Shown here piece by piece: positions 1 to 8,878 of a DNA stretch of 43,662 bases. A program made the translations under genes and the position numbers. Where the stretch lies: assembly GCF_001458175.1 (NCBI RefSeq), contig NZ_CYPW01000027.1, positions 630,404 to 674,065 on the forward strand. Reading direction: 5' to 3'. The notes under the pieces are model-generated. The model made no database searches. It saw only the letters and a list, made by a program, of their open reading frames with translations, and was not told the DNA's origin. Each line of letters opens with the position of its first letter. Within the stretch, counting starts at the first letter, position 1. This DNA is from Shimia marina. Its GTDB lineage: Bacteria > Pseudomonadota > Alphaproteobacteria > Rhodobacterales > Rhodobacteraceae.

Positions 1-204
1 GGCAAGCCGATAGCCTCCCCCCGGTCCGCGCACCGATTCAACCAATCCCGCACGGCGCAGCTTCACAAATAGCTGCTCAAGGTAGGGCAAAGAAATGTCC
101 TGTCGCTTAGAGATTTCATTGAGGCTCACGAGGTTCTCAGGGGGCTGAAGCGCAATATCAGCCAATGCAACGACCGCGTAGCGGCCTTTTGTTGACAGTT
201 TCAT
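1..204 (-). CDS. iscR: Rrf2-family iron-sulfur regulator IscR (partial, N-terminal 68 residues)
   Basis: Reading the minus strand from the ATG at 204-202 gives an open frame that runs off the left edge of the window. It begins [19 protein letters not shown], the hallmark N-terminus of Rrf2/IscR winged-helix regulators. It continues with the recognition region ([20 protein letters not shown]) and the wing ([11 protein letters not shown]). A good ribosome site (AGGGGAG on the minus strand) precedes the ATG. The Fe-S ligand cysteines lie further downstream, outside the window. In Rhodobacterales this gene normally heads the suf Fe-S assembly operon, so sufS/sufB-type genes are expected beyond the left edge; that is inference. 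The promoter region it shares with the divergent hydrolase carries an Irr-like palindrome. Confidence 0.9.
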   Translation of the reverse strand, partial: MKLSTKGRYAVVALADIALQPPENLVSLNEISKRQDISLPYLEQLFVKLRRAGLVESVRGPGGGYRLA

Positions 205-288
205 CACACTCCCCTTCGAATTGATTGACCTCAGCCATCACTGTGCTTAAGTCGCTAAGACCCGTTTCACGCATCCGCACGAAACGAT

Positions 289-303
289 TTAGAAGCGTTC
301 TAA
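289..303. promoter_or_regulatory. Irr/ICE-type palindrome between iscR and the hydrolase operon
   Basis: TTAGAA-GCG-TTCTAA is a perfect 6+6 inverted repeat with a 3-base spacer. It has the shape of the iron control element bound by Irr in alphaproteobacteria (TTAGAA...TTCTAA arms). It covers the predicted -10 of the iscR promoter, where a bound regulator would block RNA polymerase. Assignment to Irr rather than another Fur-superfamily protein is inference from the motif and from the Fe-S gene context. Confidence 0.65.
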
Positions 304-325
304 GATGACTACGCAAATTCGTCAA
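297..325 (-). promoter_or_regulatory. Predicted sigma70-type promoter of iscR
   Basis: On the minus strand TTGACG (325-320) is followed, after exactly 17 bases, by TAGAAC (302-297). The match to the consensus is 5/6 and 4/6. Transcription would start near 290, leaving a leader of about 85 nucleotides before iscR. The -10 element lies inside the Irr-like palindrome at 289-303. This is prediction from sequence only. Confidence 0.5.
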
Positions 326-364
326 GAATAGCAGGCCATCTTTTCAGGGAGAAAAGCGACAAAC

Positions 365-1021
365 ATGCCTGAGGTGATTTTTCCAGGACCAGAAGGCCGC
401 CTCGAAGGCCGTTACCACCCACAAAAAGAGCGGGACGCGCCGATTGCCATCGTGCTGCATCCGCATCCGCAATTTGGCGGCACCATGAACAACAAGGTGG
501 TCTACAACCTTCACTATGCGTTTTACAACATGGGTTTCACCGTTCTGCGGTTCAACTTCCGTGGCGTGGGCCGCTCACAGGGCGAGTATGATCAGGGCGT
601 TGGTGAACTGTCTGATGCGGCATCCGCACTCGATTACCTGCAATCCATGAACAACAACTCCAAGCACTGCTGGGTTGCGGGTTTCTCCTTTGGGGCATGG
701 ATTGGCATGCAGCTGCTGATGCGGCGTCCGGAAATCACAGGGTTCATCTCCATTGCGCCTCCGGCCAATATGTATGACTTCTCCTTCCTGGCCCCCTGCC
801 CCAGCTCCGGCCTGATCCTCAACGGCACCAATGACCGTGTGGCCCCGCCAGCGGAGACCCACAATCTCGTCGGCAAGCTGCACGAGCAGAAAGGCATCAC
901 AATCACCCATACGGAGATTGAAGGTGCAGGTCACTTCTTTGAGACCGAAGAGCATATGGACCAGATGACAGGCCACGTCACCGACTACGTGAAACGCCGC
1001 CTGACGGAGAACAGCCGCTGA
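365..1021 (+). CDS. Alpha/beta hydrolase of the COG2945 type
   Basis: This is a 218-residue cytoplasmic protein with the alpha/beta-hydrolase fold. The nucleophile elbow GFSFG spans residues 106-110 (Ser108). The acidic member of the triad is probably Asp157 in NGTNDRVAPP and the histidine is His190 in GAGHFF. The early loop HPHPQFGGTMNNKVV (32-46) is typical of the COG2945 group, whose substrate is unknown. A purine-rich stretch (AGGGAG, 346-351) lies a little far upstream of the ATG. The stop overlaps the next start by one base (TGATG), so the two genes are probably translated together. It is divergent from iscR, an arrangement seen beside suf operons in this order. Family is certain; biological role is not known. 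Confidence 0.88.
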   Translation: MPEVIFPGPEGRLEGRYHPQKERDAPIAIVLHPHPQFGGTMNNKVVYNLHYAFYNMGFTVLRFNFRGVGRSQGEYDQGVGELSDAASALDYLQSMNNNSKHCWVAGFSFGAWIGMQLLMRRPEITGFISIAPPANMYDFSFLAPCPSSGLILNGTNDRVAPPAETHNLVGKLHEQKGITITHTEIEGAGHFFETEEHMDQMTGHVTDYVKRRLTENSR

Positions 1022-1263
1022 TGAGCACATTGGAGGCGCTGGCCGCCAAGCTTGCCGAAGACACCATGAAAGCTCAGAAAGAGCTGGGTGACGAACGCCT
1101 GTTCGTCGAGGTGAGCAACATTCTGGCTGCGTCCTCTCAATCGCTCGAAGAGGCCTATCTCACAGAAGTTCGCGTGCGCATGTCCGAAGAGAAGGCGCGC
1201 GCGTTCCTCATCAACAAAGTCAAAGCGGCCCGCGCCGCCAAAGCCGCCACAGACACCCCATGA
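1021..1263 (+). CDS. Small conserved-type unknown protein (80 residues)
   Basis: I do not recognise this protein. It is highly charged, Ala/Glu/Lys-rich and looks almost wholly helical, with no membrane segment, signal peptide or cysteine. The C-terminus (KVKAARAAKAATDTP) is basic. It is tied into an operon on both sides: its ATG overlaps the stop of the hydrolase by one base, and its own stop overlaps the start of the HD-domain gene as ATGA. This tight packing is the main reason to call it real. Confidence 0.75.
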   Translation: MSTLEALAAKLAEDTMKAQKELGDERLFVEVSNILAASSQSLEEAYLTEVRVRMSEEKARAFLINKVKAARAAKAATDTP

Positions 1264-1841
1264 CAGACCGCCTTGATCGCCAACTGGCGTTTCTGACCGA
1301 AGCAGACAAGCTCAAATCCGTATATCGCGCCACAAAAGTGCTGGATGGCCACCGCAAAGAAGACAGCGGCAGCCACAGCTGGCACATCGCGCTCTATGCG
1401 CTCATCCTTCAGGAACATGCCAACCGCGACATCAACATCGACCGCGTCATTCGCATGTTGTTGATCCATGATCTGGTGGAAATTGACGTCGGCGACAGTC
1501 CGATCCACGGCGATCATGACATCGCTGCCATGGAAGCCGCAGAAAGCGCGGCAGCGGATCGGCTGTTTGGCATGTTGCCGGAGGATCAAAGCCGGGATCT
1601 GCGCGCGCTCTGGGAAGAGTTTGAAGCAGCAGAAAGCGACGATGCCGTCTTTGCCAAATCCATCGACCGTGTGCAGCCGGTGATTGGCAATCTGGAAACT
1701 GATGGCGGCACTTGGCCGGAATACAATGTCACACGTGAACAGCTCGAAGACCGCGTCGGATGGAAAGTTGCCAAAGGCGCGCCTGCGATCTGGGACCATC
1801 TGAAAGCCCGCATCGCCACCTGGTTTGCCGCGCGCAGCTAG
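1260..1841 (+). CDS. HD-domain phosphohydrolase (YfbR/HDDC2-like)
   Basis: The 193-residue protein has the HD-superfamily metal-binding pattern: His39 or His42 in SHSWHIALYA, the paired His70-Asp71 in LLIHDLVEID, and downstream acidic residues in VGDSP and in the SIDRVQPV segment. It is the size of the HDDC2/YfbR group, which includes 5'-deoxynucleotidases that dephosphorylate dNMPs. Substrate cannot be read from the sequence. The start overlaps the previous stop (ATGA, 1260-1263), placing it last in the three-gene operon that begins with the alpha/beta hydrolase. It ends convergently 25 bases before the phospholipase-like gene on the other strand. Confidence 0.85.
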   Translation: MTDRLDRQLAFLTEADKLKSVYRATKVLDGHRKEDSGSHSWHIALYALILQEHANRDINIDRVIRMLLIHDLVEIDVGDSPIHGDHDIAAMEAAESAAADRLFGMLPEDQSRDLRALWEEFEAAESDDAVFAKSIDRVQPVIGNLETDGGTWPEYNVTREQLEDRVGWKVAKGAPAIWDHLKARIATWFAARS

Positions 1842-1866
1842 TTTCACTTCGCGCCCAAGCAATCCC

Positions 1867-2436
1867 TCACCAACACTGGGGCCAGCCATAGCCCCAGCGC
1901 CATGACAGTCCCGAACAGGGCAACCCGCCAAGGCGTACCGCATCATACATGCGATCCGCCGTAAAGCTGATTGCGGCCTGCACGGTTGCCTCTGACCAAT
2001 CATATTGCACGGCCAGCGCCGCACTGTCCGCTGCCCCCACATCGCGCACGCACTGACGCAGCGCCTCATCCGCTGTCAGCCTGGCAAAATAGCTTGCCTC
2101 CGGCGTCGGGTCAGCGCCGCCCAGATGATAGGCCCGATCATGCACCACACAGCAGTCATGCCAAGGCGCTTGGTTTTCAAACACCTCATAAAACCCCGGA
2201 AACTGCAGCGCCAGCGCCTCCCATGCGGCCGACATGCCGCCGGAACAGCCATCTGTTGTGAACGGCAGCAATGACACGCCTGCTTCGGTGCGCGTGGCTT
2301 CCAGCCGGCTATGCCGCCAAATCTCCACCTTCGCAGCCAGCGGCTGGGCCTCACGCGCCTCCGCAGACACCATCTGCACAGGCATCACAACGCCCAGACA
2401 TGCCAGAAAGACAGCCAGATCAGCTTTCACTGTCAT
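1867..2436 (-). CDS. Secreted phospholipase A2-like protein
   Basis: I place the start at the ATG at 2436, giving 189 residues; a longer reading (to 2493) would put extra sequence before a clear signal peptide. Residues 1-25 are a basic start, a hydrophobic core and a VSAEA-type cleavage site. The mature part holds DGCSGG (62-67), which resembles a calcium loop, and HDCCVVHD (93-100), the CC-x2-HD catalytic signature of phospholipase A2 with His99 and Asp100. Further cysteines (129, 174, 188) could form disulfides, fitting a periplasmic or secreted enzyme. The family would cleave the sn-2 acyl chain of phospholipids. The start lies 17 bases inside the upstream glycerophosphodiesterase gene, so the two are translationally linked. 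Activity is inferred from the motif only. Confidence 0.72.
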   Translation of the reverse strand: MTVKADLAVFLACLGVVMPVQMVSAEAREAQPLAAKVEIWRHSRLEATRTEAGVSLLPFTTDGCSGGMSAAWEALALQFPGFYEVFENQAPWHDCCVVHDRAYHLGGADPTPEASYFARLTADEALRQCVRDVGAADSAALAVQYDWSEATVQAAISFTADRMYDAVRLGGLPCSGLSWRWGYGWPQCW

Positions 2437-4249
2437 CACGCTCCGGCAGATCAAGACCAATCCGTCCGGCCAGTCCCAGCACAAGCCGCTCAACCCCGCT
2501 CAGCGTGCGCCGATCCGCCAGCACCTGACGCGCCAGCGCAGGTTCATCGGTGATCAGCCCATCCACGCCAAAGGACAACATGCCCGACATCGACAAGGCG
2601 TCATTCACAGTCCAGACATAGACTTTCTTGCCAACCTCCTGCGATGAGCGCACCAACCGCGTGGAGATGGTCGCGCTGTTCACCGCAAGGAAATCTGCAT
2701 CCAGCTTCCACATATTTCCCAGCGAGGCCGAGGCCAGCAGGCCAATGGTCCAATCCGGACGCAGGGTGCGCATTTTCTGCACCGCATCATATTTCAGGGA
2801 CATGATCTTCACCTGATCCTGCATCCCGGTTTCCTCAACAATGTCCACCACCCGCTGCTCCAGCATCTCGTCGTGGCCATAGTATTTCAGCTCAATAACA
2901 ACGCCCGCCTTATCCTTCGCGGCCAGCAAAATGTCTTTCAAAAGCGGCGTGCGCTCCGCGGCATAAGCGGGGTCATACCAACTGCCGATGTCGATCTTTT
3001 CCAGATCCGTGAGCGTGGCATCCCAGATTTTCAGCGGGTTGCCTGCCACTTTCATAAAATCGCTGTCGTGGATCACCACAACCGCGCCATCACGCGTTTC
3101 CTGCACGTCGATTTCAACCCAATCCGTCTGATCTTCGATCGCCTTGAGCACAGAGGCCATGGTGTTTTCAGGGCGCGCACCAGCGGCCCCGCGATGGGCG
3201 ATCACCGCCACCGGCCGGGTGCTGTCAACAGCCATGACGCCCGCAACACCCAAGCCACCGAGCACGCTGACACCCAGCGCAAGCATCACACACATGATGA
3301 GCAGTACACGCGGCATCCGCGCCGCTTTCTGCACACCAGAGCGTGGCCAATCTGCCTCTTCCATAAAGCTCACCGCCAGCGCACCGGTTGTGAAAGCAGT
3401 CAAAAAGAGGTTCAAAAGCGCCCATACACCTGTCGACAAAAGCAAGAAAACCGCCACACCACGCAGGCCAAAGGGCATAAATTCAAGCCCCAACTGCAAC
3501 AGCATGCCAACTGCGGCCAGCAGCAACAGGCTGATCACCCCGCCCATCGCGGCCCAGATCACCAATTTGCCCAGAAACTGCACCCTGCGCCCCTGCATGC
3601 GCTGCTGACTTTCACGGATCGCCGCACGCGGAGACAGCCCGTCAAACACAACCAGCGGCACAGACAGCACCCACCCCAGACTGCGCCAGATCAGCAGAAC
3701 AATCAATGCGGCCAAAGCCCCGCCAATCACCATCACCGCCTGCCGAAACTCCGGCGGATGCTGGCTGAGGTAATAGTTGATGTCATGCTCTGTCAGCCAA
3801 TAGACAAACGCCGCACCGGCAATCGCCAGAAACGGCACCGCCATCACCAAGACGCGCAGCGCAAGCTGCACCCCAACCCCAAAAACCGCAGGCAACCGCG
3901 GCAAAACCAGAGACACACCGTCCCAGAGATCATGCGACTTGGCTTGATGATCACGCAGTGCAACCGCCATCATCAACGACACATCCAAAACCAGAAGCAC
4001 AATAAACAGGCCAGCCATGGTCACCCCAGCGAGCAGCCCCACAGGCGACAGCAGAAACACGGCAATATCAAAATCCGCCAGCGCAGGTTTGCCGGACAGT
4101 TTTAAAGCCACAAAAACCGTCAGCGCCATCAATGGCGCGAAGATCGAAGCCATAAGAATATTGAAGATCACATGCGTCTTCACAAACGGCAGCCGCAATC
4201 GCCAGGCCAATTTATAATGCTGTAAAACGTCAGAAACAGTATGGGCCAT
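2420..4249 (-). CDS. Membrane-anchored glycerophosphodiester phosphodiesterase
   Basis: The start at 4249 is chosen because GAGG lies seven bases upstream and because MAHTVSDVL begins just before the first membrane region; an upstream in-frame start (4366) has no support. The 609-residue product has an N-terminal half with about eight membrane segments (roughly 25-340), as in GPDPase membrane-domain proteins. A C-terminal GDPD TIM-barrel domain follows. Catalytic signatures are HRGA (352-355), PEN (360-362), EID (379-381) and H394 in IHDSD. It would hydrolyse glycerophosphodiesters to glycerol 3-phosphate and an alcohol. The downstream phospholipase A2-like gene overlaps its 3' end, suggesting sequential attack on phospholipids. 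The gene is divergent from icd. Confidence 0.88.
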   Translation of the reverse strand: MAHTVSDVLQHYKLAWRLRLPFVKTHVIFNILMASIFAPLMALTVFVALKLSGKPALADFDIAVFLLSPVGLLAGVTMAGLFIVLLVLDVSLMMAVALRDHQAKSHDLWDGVSLVLPRLPAVFGVGVQLALRVLVMAVPFLAIAGAAFVYWLTEHDINYYLSQHPPEFRQAVMVIGGALAALIVLLIWRSLGWVLSVPLVVFDGLSPRAAIRESQQRMQGRRVQFLGKLVIWAAMGGVISLLLLAAVGMLLQLGLEFMPFGLRGVAVFLLLSTGVWALLNLFLTAFTTGALAVSFMEEADWPRSGVQKAARMPRVLLIMCVMLALGVSVLGGLGVAGVMAVDSTRPVAVIAHRGAAGARPENTMASVLKAIEDQTDWVEIDVQETRDGAVVVIHDSDFMKVAGNPLKIWDATLTDLEKIDIGSWYDPAYAAERTPLLKDILLAAKDKAGVVIELKYYGHDEMLEQRVVDIVEETGMQDQVKIMSLKYDAVQKMRTLRPDWTIGLLASASLGNMWKLDADFLAVNSATISTRLVRSSQEVGKKVYVWTVNDALSMSGMLSFGVDGLITDEPALARQVLADRRTLSGVERLVLGLAGRIGLDLPERDDSES

Positions 4250-4421
4250 AAGATCCTCAAAAATATACAGTTGGCACAACCCTACCGACAGTTGACACCG
4301 GGGTCGAGCCATCACCCGCTCTCGCCCGCCCCGCCCCCAGGAAATCGCACCGCTCCAAACAGGCAATCGGTTGTTAACCTACCATCAGTAAGCCAACGTC
4401 AAGTACAAGGGCAACACTTCG

Positions 4422-4437
4422 GTATGCAATCGCATAC
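4422..4437. promoter_or_regulatory. Perfect inverted repeat upstream of icd, possible operator
   Basis: GTATGC-AATC-GCATAC is a 6+6 palindrome with a 4-base centre, ending 66 bases before the icd start. Position and symmetry fit a binding site for a dimeric regulator controlling icd. No specific regulator can be named from the sequence. Confidence 0.35.
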
Positions 4438-4503
4438 ATTACTTTCCTTTCTGATGAATTTCCCTTAGGACACCCTCACTGACTCGGTGCACAGGAGACC
4501 CCC

Positions 4504-5718
4504 ATGACCAAGATCAAAGTTGAAAACCCCATCGTCGAAATGGACGGCGATGAGATGACCCGCATCATGTGGCAGTTCATCAAAGAGAAGCTGATCCTGC
4601 CCTATCTTGACCTCGATCTGCTTTACTATGATCTGGGCATCGAAGAGCGTGACCGCACCGAAGATCAGATCACCATCGACGCCGCCGAAAAAACCAAAGA
4701 GGTCGGCGTGGCGGTCAAATGTGCGACCATCACGCCGGATGAACAGCGCGTTGAGGAGTTTGGCCTCAAACAGATGTGGCGCAGCCCCAATGGCACCATC
4801 CGCAACATCCTCGGTGGTGTGGTTTTCCGTCAGCCGATCATCTGCCAAAACGTGCCCCGTCTTGTGCCCGGCTGGACCTCCCCCATCGTCGTGGGCCGCC
4901 ACGCCTTTGGCGATCAGTACAAAGCCACCGATTTCACTTTCCCCGGCGCGGGCAAGCTGACCATGAAATTTGTCGGCGAAGACGGCACCGTGATCGAAAA
5001 AGAGGTCTATGACGCCCCATCTGCGGGCGTCTATCAGGCCATGTACAACCTCGACAGCTCGATCATCGATTTTGCCCGCGCCTCGCTCAACTACGGCCTC
5101 AATCTCGGCTGGCCGGTCTATCTCTCCACCAAGAACACCATCCTGAAAGCCTATGACGGCCGCTTCAAGGATCTGTTCCAGAAGGTCTATGAGGAAGAGT
5201 TTGAAGAGAAATTCAAAGCCGCCGGCATCTGGTATGAGCACCGCCTGATCGACGACATGGTCGCCTGCGCCATGAAGTGGAACGGCAAATTTGTCTGGGC
5301 CTGCAAAAACTACGATGGCGATGTGCAGTCTGACACCGTTGCACAGGGCTTTGGCTCGCTCGGTCTGATGACCAGCCAGCTGATGACGCCGGATGGCAAG
5401 ATCGTGGAAGCGGAGGCCGCCCATGGCACCGTCACCCGCCACTATCGCCAGCACCAGAAAGGCGAAGCCACCTCCACCAACTCGATCGCCTCCATCTACG
5501 CATGGACCGGCGGCCTGAAGCACCGCGCCAAACTCGACAACAACGCCCCCCTGCGCACCTTTGCTGAGACACTGGAACATGTGATCATTCAAACCGTGGA
5601 GAGCGGCCATATGACCAAAGATCTGGCTTTGTTGGTTGGCCCGGATCAGGGCTGGCTCACCACCATGGGCTTCCTTGAAAAGGTCGATGAAAACCTCAAC
5701 AAGGCGCTCGCGGGCTAA
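4504..5718 (+). CDS. icd: NADP-dependent isocitrate dehydrogenase
   Basis: This 404-residue enzyme converts isocitrate to 2-oxoglutarate, CO2 and NADPH in the TCA cycle. It belongs to the homodimeric, eukaryote-like class rather than the E. coli type: length, the opening [16 protein letters not shown], and the segment [16 protein letters not shown] (90-105) all match that class. The numbering of substrate-binding residues coincides with human IDH1: Thr77, Ser94, Asn96, Arg100, Arg109 and Arg132. AGGAG sits nine bases before the ATG. It is a stand-alone gene, divergent from the lipid operon, with a palindrome in its upstream region. Confidence 0.97.
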   Translation: MTKIKVENPIVEMDGDEMTRIMWQFIKEKLILPYLDLDLLYYDLGIEERDRTEDQITIDAAEKTKEVGVAVKCATITPDEQRVEEFGLKQMWRSPNGTIRNILGGVVFRQPIICQNVPRLVPGWTSPIVVGRHAFGDQYKATDFTFPGAGKLTMKFVGEDGTVIEKEVYDAPSAGVYQAMYNLDSSIIDFARASLNYGLNLGWPVYLSTKNTILKAYDGRFKDLFQKVYEEEFEEKFKAAGIWYEHRLIDDMVACAMKWNGKFVWACKNYDGDVQSDTVAQGFGSLGLMTSQLMTPDGKIVEAEAAHGTVTRHYRQHQKGEATSTNSIASIYAWTGGLKHRAKLDNNAPLRTFAETLEHVIIQTVESGHMTKDLALLVGPDQGWLTTMGFLEKVDENLNKALAG

Positions 5719-5827
5719 GCCTATAGTCCGAAGTCCATGCAGGGTGCCCTTCTCGGGCGCCTCGCTATTCCCCGACCAGCTCAAACTTCAGTCAAAGTCA
5801 CAGCTTTGAGATATTCTCATAGCTGCT

Positions 5828-6499
5828 ATGCGCCTCACGCACTGGACACCCTGCCCCTCGCTGTCGCACATGCTCCTTATGGTTAGTTTTCTGGACTCCC
5901 CCACCCCCGAACATCACAGCCTGTTTGAAGACATTCAGGGGCTGATCGTTGGCACGCTGCTGGTGTCGCTCGCGGTCACCTTTCTGCAAAACAGCAGCCT
6001 GTTCACCGGACAGATCGCTGGCTTGGCTCTGGTGGCCAGCAAAGCCCTCGGCGTGCCTTTTTCCGCGTTCTTCTTTCTATTCAACCTGCCCTTCTATGTC
6101 ATCGCCTACATTCGCATGGGGTTGGCCTTTACACTGAAAACATTCCTTGCGGTGGGGCTCATGTCTCTGTGGACCTATCTGATCCCCAGTTTTCTGACCA
6201 TTTCCCAATTAACCCCACTGGTCGCTGCCATTCTCGCTGGCGTGACCGCTGGCTCCGGTCTGATCGCCCTTTTTCGCCACGGCGCAACCCTTGGCGGCGT
6301 TGGCATCGTGGCGGTCTGGCTACAGGACACCAAAGGCATCAAAGCCGGATGGGTACAACTTGGATTTGATTTTTGCGTCTTCGCGCTCGCCTTGTCGTTT
6401 TTTGACATGCACGCAGTCGTCTTTTCGCTGATTGGTGCGGCAATCACCAATATCATGATTGCAACAAATCACCGGCGCGATCGCTACATCGCGCGCTGA
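5828..6499 (+). CDS. YitT-family integral membrane protein
   Basis: A 223-residue hydrophobic protein with about six membrane segments. The helix SLFTGQIAGLALVASKALG, the helix SAFFFLFNLPFYVIAY and the glycine-rich HGATLGGVGIVAVW are typical of the DUF161/YitT family. The usual C-terminal cytoplasmic DUF2179 domain is absent, as in short proteobacterial members. Function is unknown for the family, and a transport role is assumed at most. The start is uncertain: no convincing ribosome site precedes 5828, and starts at 5870 or 5879 would give the N-terminal length usual in this group. The SMR gene follows after 15 bases on the same strand. Confidence 0.8.
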   Translation: MRLTHWTPCPSLSHMLLMVSFLDSPTPEHHSLFEDIQGLIVGTLLVSLAVTFLQNSSLFTGQIAGLALVASKALGVPFSAFFFLFNLPFYVIAYIRMGLAFTLKTFLAVGLMSLWTYLIPSFLTISQLTPLVAAILAGVTAGSGLIALFRHGATLGGVGIVAVWLQDTKGIKAGWVQLGFDFCVFALALSFFDMHAVVFSLIGAAITNIMIATNHRRDRYIAR

Positions 6500-6514
6500 C
6501 TTTCAGGACGCCCA

Positions 6515-6850
6515 ATGCCCAAAGCCTATCTGATCCTCATGATCGCCGTTGTGTTTGAAACCATCGGCACTGCCGCGCTTCAGGCCAGTCAGCAATTCAC
6601 CAAACCGATCCCCTCCATCATTGTGGTGGTCGGCTATGGTCTGGCCTTTTACATGATGGCGCTCACCCTGAAGTTTCTGCCAGTTGGCATCACCTATGCG
6701 GTCTGGTCCGGCCTTGGCATCATCTCGATTTCCGTGATCGCCTATTTTGCTTTTGGCCAAAAGCTCGACTTGCCTGCCGTGCTCGGTCTGGGCCTCATTG
6801 TTGCCGGGATCCTCGTCATCAACCTGTTTTCCAAAACAGCTGTGCACTAA
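6515..6850 (+). CDS. Small multidrug resistance (SMR/EmrE-type) efflux protein
   Basis: The 111-residue protein has four membrane helices and the key residues of the SMR family. Glu15 in helix 1 (VVFETIGTAAL) corresponds to the proton- and substrate-binding Glu14 of EmrE. Tyr61 and Trp64 in TYAVWSGLG correspond to Tyr60 and Trp63. A glycine-rich last helix supports dimerisation. Members exchange protons for quaternary cations, guanidinium or polyamines; which one applies here cannot be told. There is no paired second SMR gene, so a homodimer is likely. It follows the YitT-type gene closely, so both may share a transcript. Confidence 0.88.
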   Translation: MPKAYLILMIAVVFETIGTAALQASQQFTKPIPSIIVVVGYGLAFYMMALTLKFLPVGITYAVWSGLGIISISVIAYFAFGQKLDLPAVLGLGLIVAGILVINLFSKTAVH

Positions 6851-6920
6851 AGCGCATTAAAGGGCTGGCCTTTTGCACCAACCCACGTTAGGGCGGGCGC
6901 GAACAGGAAAGGCTGCCCTT

Positions 6921-8741
6921 ATGGATCTTCGCAATATCGCCATCATCGCCCACGTTGACCACGGCAAAACCACCCTCGTGGATGAGCTGCTTAAGCAATC
7001 CGGGGCATTCCGTGAAAACCAGGAAGTGGCCGAGCGCGCCATGGACAGCAACGATCTGGAGCGCGAACGCGGCATCACGATCTTTGCCAAGCCAACCTCC
7101 GTGGAATGGAAAGGCACCCGCATCAACATCGTGGACACCCCCGGCCACGCCGACTTCGGCGGCGAAGTGGAGCGTATCCTGAGCATGGTGGACGGTGTGG
7201 TTCTGCTGGTCGACGCGGCCGAAGGCCCGATGCCACAGACCAAATTTGTGACCTCCAAGGCGCTCGCGCTGGGTCTGCGCCCGATTGTGGTGCTCAACAA
7301 AGTGGACAAACCAGACGCCGAGCCGGATCGCGCGCTGGATGAGTGTTTTGACCTCTTCGCCTCGCTGGACGCCAACGACGATCAGCTCGACTTCCCGCAC
7401 ATGTACGCCTCTGGCCGTAATGGCTGGGCGGATGCAGAGCTTGATGGCCCGCGCAAAGACCTGCACGCGCTCTTCAACCTGATCGTGAACCACGTCCCTG
7501 CGCCCAATCAGGTGACCCGTCAGGATGAAGACTTCCGCATGCTGGCCACCACGCTGGGCTCTGACCCCTTTGTGGGCCGCATCCTCACCGGTCGTGTGGA
7601 ATCCGGCACGCTGAAAGTCGGCGCAACCGTTCAGGCGATCTCCCGCATCGGCCAGAAAATCGAACAGTTCCGTGTCACCAAAATTCAGGCCTTCCGCGGC
7701 CTTGCTCAGCAGGACATCGAAGAAGCCCAGGCTGGCGACATCGTCTCCATCGCGGGCATGGCGAAAGCCACCGTGGCCGACACCATCTGTGCGCTGGCCG
7801 TGGATGAGCCGCTTGAAGCACAGCCAATCGATCCGCCCACCATCACCGTGACCTTCGGCATCAACGACAGCCCTCTGGCCGGTCGTGACGGCAAAAAGGT
7901 ACAGTCCCGTGTGATCCGGGATCGTCTCTACAAAGAAGCCGAATCCAACGTCGCGATCAAAATCGCCGACACCCCCGGTGGTGAAGCCTTTGAGGTCTCC
8001 GGCCGTGGCGAACTTCAGATGGGCGTTCTGATCGAAAACATGCGCCGCGAAGGCTTTGAGCTGTCGATCTCCCGTCCGCAGGTGATCATGCGTGAAGAAA
8101 ACGGCGTGCGCATGGAGCCGGTCGAAGAAGCCACCATCGACGTGGATGACGAATACTCCGGCGCGGTGATCGAAAAACTCACCGGTGCGCGCAAAGGCGA
8201 GCTGGTTGAAATGCGCCCCGCAGGCGCAGGCAAAACCCGCATCATCGCCCATGTGCCGTCGCGTGGCCTGATCGGCTACCACGGTGAGTTCCTCACCGAC
8301 ACCCGCGGCACCGGCGTTCTGAACCGCGTGTTCCACGGTTGGACAGAATTCAAAGGCGCCATCCCGGGCCGCCGCGCAGGCGTGCTGATCTCCATGGAAA
8401 ACGGCACCTCCGTGGCCTATGCGCTGTGGAACCTCGAAGATCGCGGCAAGATGATGATCGGCGCACAGGCGGATGTCTACACCGGCATGATCATCGGCGA
8501 GCACTCCCGCGACAACGATCTCGAGGTGAACCCACTCAAAGGCAAAAAGCTCACCAACGTGCGCGCCTCCGGCTCTGACGACGCGGTGCGCCTCACCACG
8601 CCTATGGTGCTAAGCCTCGAAGAAGCGATTGCCTATATCAATGACGACGAGCTGGTGGAAGTGACCCCCAACAACGTGCGTCTGCGCAAACGCTACCTCG
8701 ACCCGCACGAGCGTAAGCGGATGGCCAAAACCTTCCAATAA
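6921..8741 (+). CDS. typA: Ribosome-associated GTPase TypA/BipA
   Basis: The start at 6921 ([18 protein letters not shown]) is chosen over an upstream in-frame codon at 6873 because AGGAAAGG precedes it and the protein then begins as the family does. The 606-residue product is a translational GTPase acting on ribosome assembly and stress adaptation. G1 is AHVDHGKT (10-17), the switch I region is [12 protein letters not shown]3 is [11 protein letters not shown] and G4 is NKVD. Domains II, III and V and the TypA-specific C-terminal domain (ending [13 protein letters not shown]) are present. A strong terminator follows within ten bases. Confidence 0.97.
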   Translation: MDLRNIAIIAHVDHGKTTLVDELLKQSGAFRENQEVAERAMDSNDLERERGITIFAKPTSVEWKGTRINIVDTPGHADFGGEVERILSMVDGVVLLVDAAEGPMPQTKFVTSKALALGLRPIVVLNKVDKPDAEPDRALDECFDLFASLDANDDQLDFPHMYASGRNGWADAELDGPRKDLHALFNLIVNHVPAPNQVTRQDEDFRMLATTLGSDPFVGRILTGRVESGTLKVGATVQAISRIGQKIEQFRVTKIQAFRGLAQQDIEEAQAGDIVSIAGMAKATVADTICALAVDEPLEAQPIDPPTITVTFGINDSPLAGRDGKKVQSRVIRDRLYKEAESNVAIKIADTPGGEAFEVSGRGELQMGVLIENMRREGFELSISRPQVIMREENGVRMEPVEEATIDVDDEYSGAVIEKLTGARKGELVEMRPAGAGKTRIIAHVPSRGLIGYHGEFLTDTRGTGVLNRVFHGWTEFKGAIPGRRAGVLISMENGTSVAYALWNLEDRGKMMIGAQADVYTGMIIGEHSRDNDLEVNPLKGKKLTNVRASGSDDAVRLTTPMVLSLEEAIAYINDDELVEVTPNNVRLRKRYLDPHERKRMAKTFQ

Positions 8742-8746
8742 ATGAG

Positions 8747-8779
8747 AAAGCCCCGACAAACGTCGGGGCTTTTCTTTTT
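8747..8779 (+). terminator. Rho-independent terminator after typA
   Basis: AAAGCCCCGAC (8747-8757) pairs perfectly with GTCGGGGCTTT (8762-8772) around a 4-base loop and is followed by CTTTTT. It starts 6 bases after the typA stop and is one of the clearest terminators in the window. Confidence 0.93.
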
Positions 8780-8878
8780 GCTGCTTGCGAAAACTTTGAA
8801 GGTTCGCTTCGCGCAGGCCGTTCCGAGTCTGTATGGACTAAATTTGCGGGACCAAGCAATGCCCGACTATCTGCGTTT

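Noticed and set aside
5735-5765. Possible hairpin after icd around AGGGTGCCC and GGGCGCC
   Set aside because: Imperfect pairing and no T-tract.
6855-6880. AAAGG/CCTTT hairpin after the SMR gene
   Set aside because: Only five pairs and no T-run; too weak to call a terminator.
6888-8504. Minus-strand frame of 538 codons opposite typA
   Set aside because: Antisense shadow of typA with no domain.
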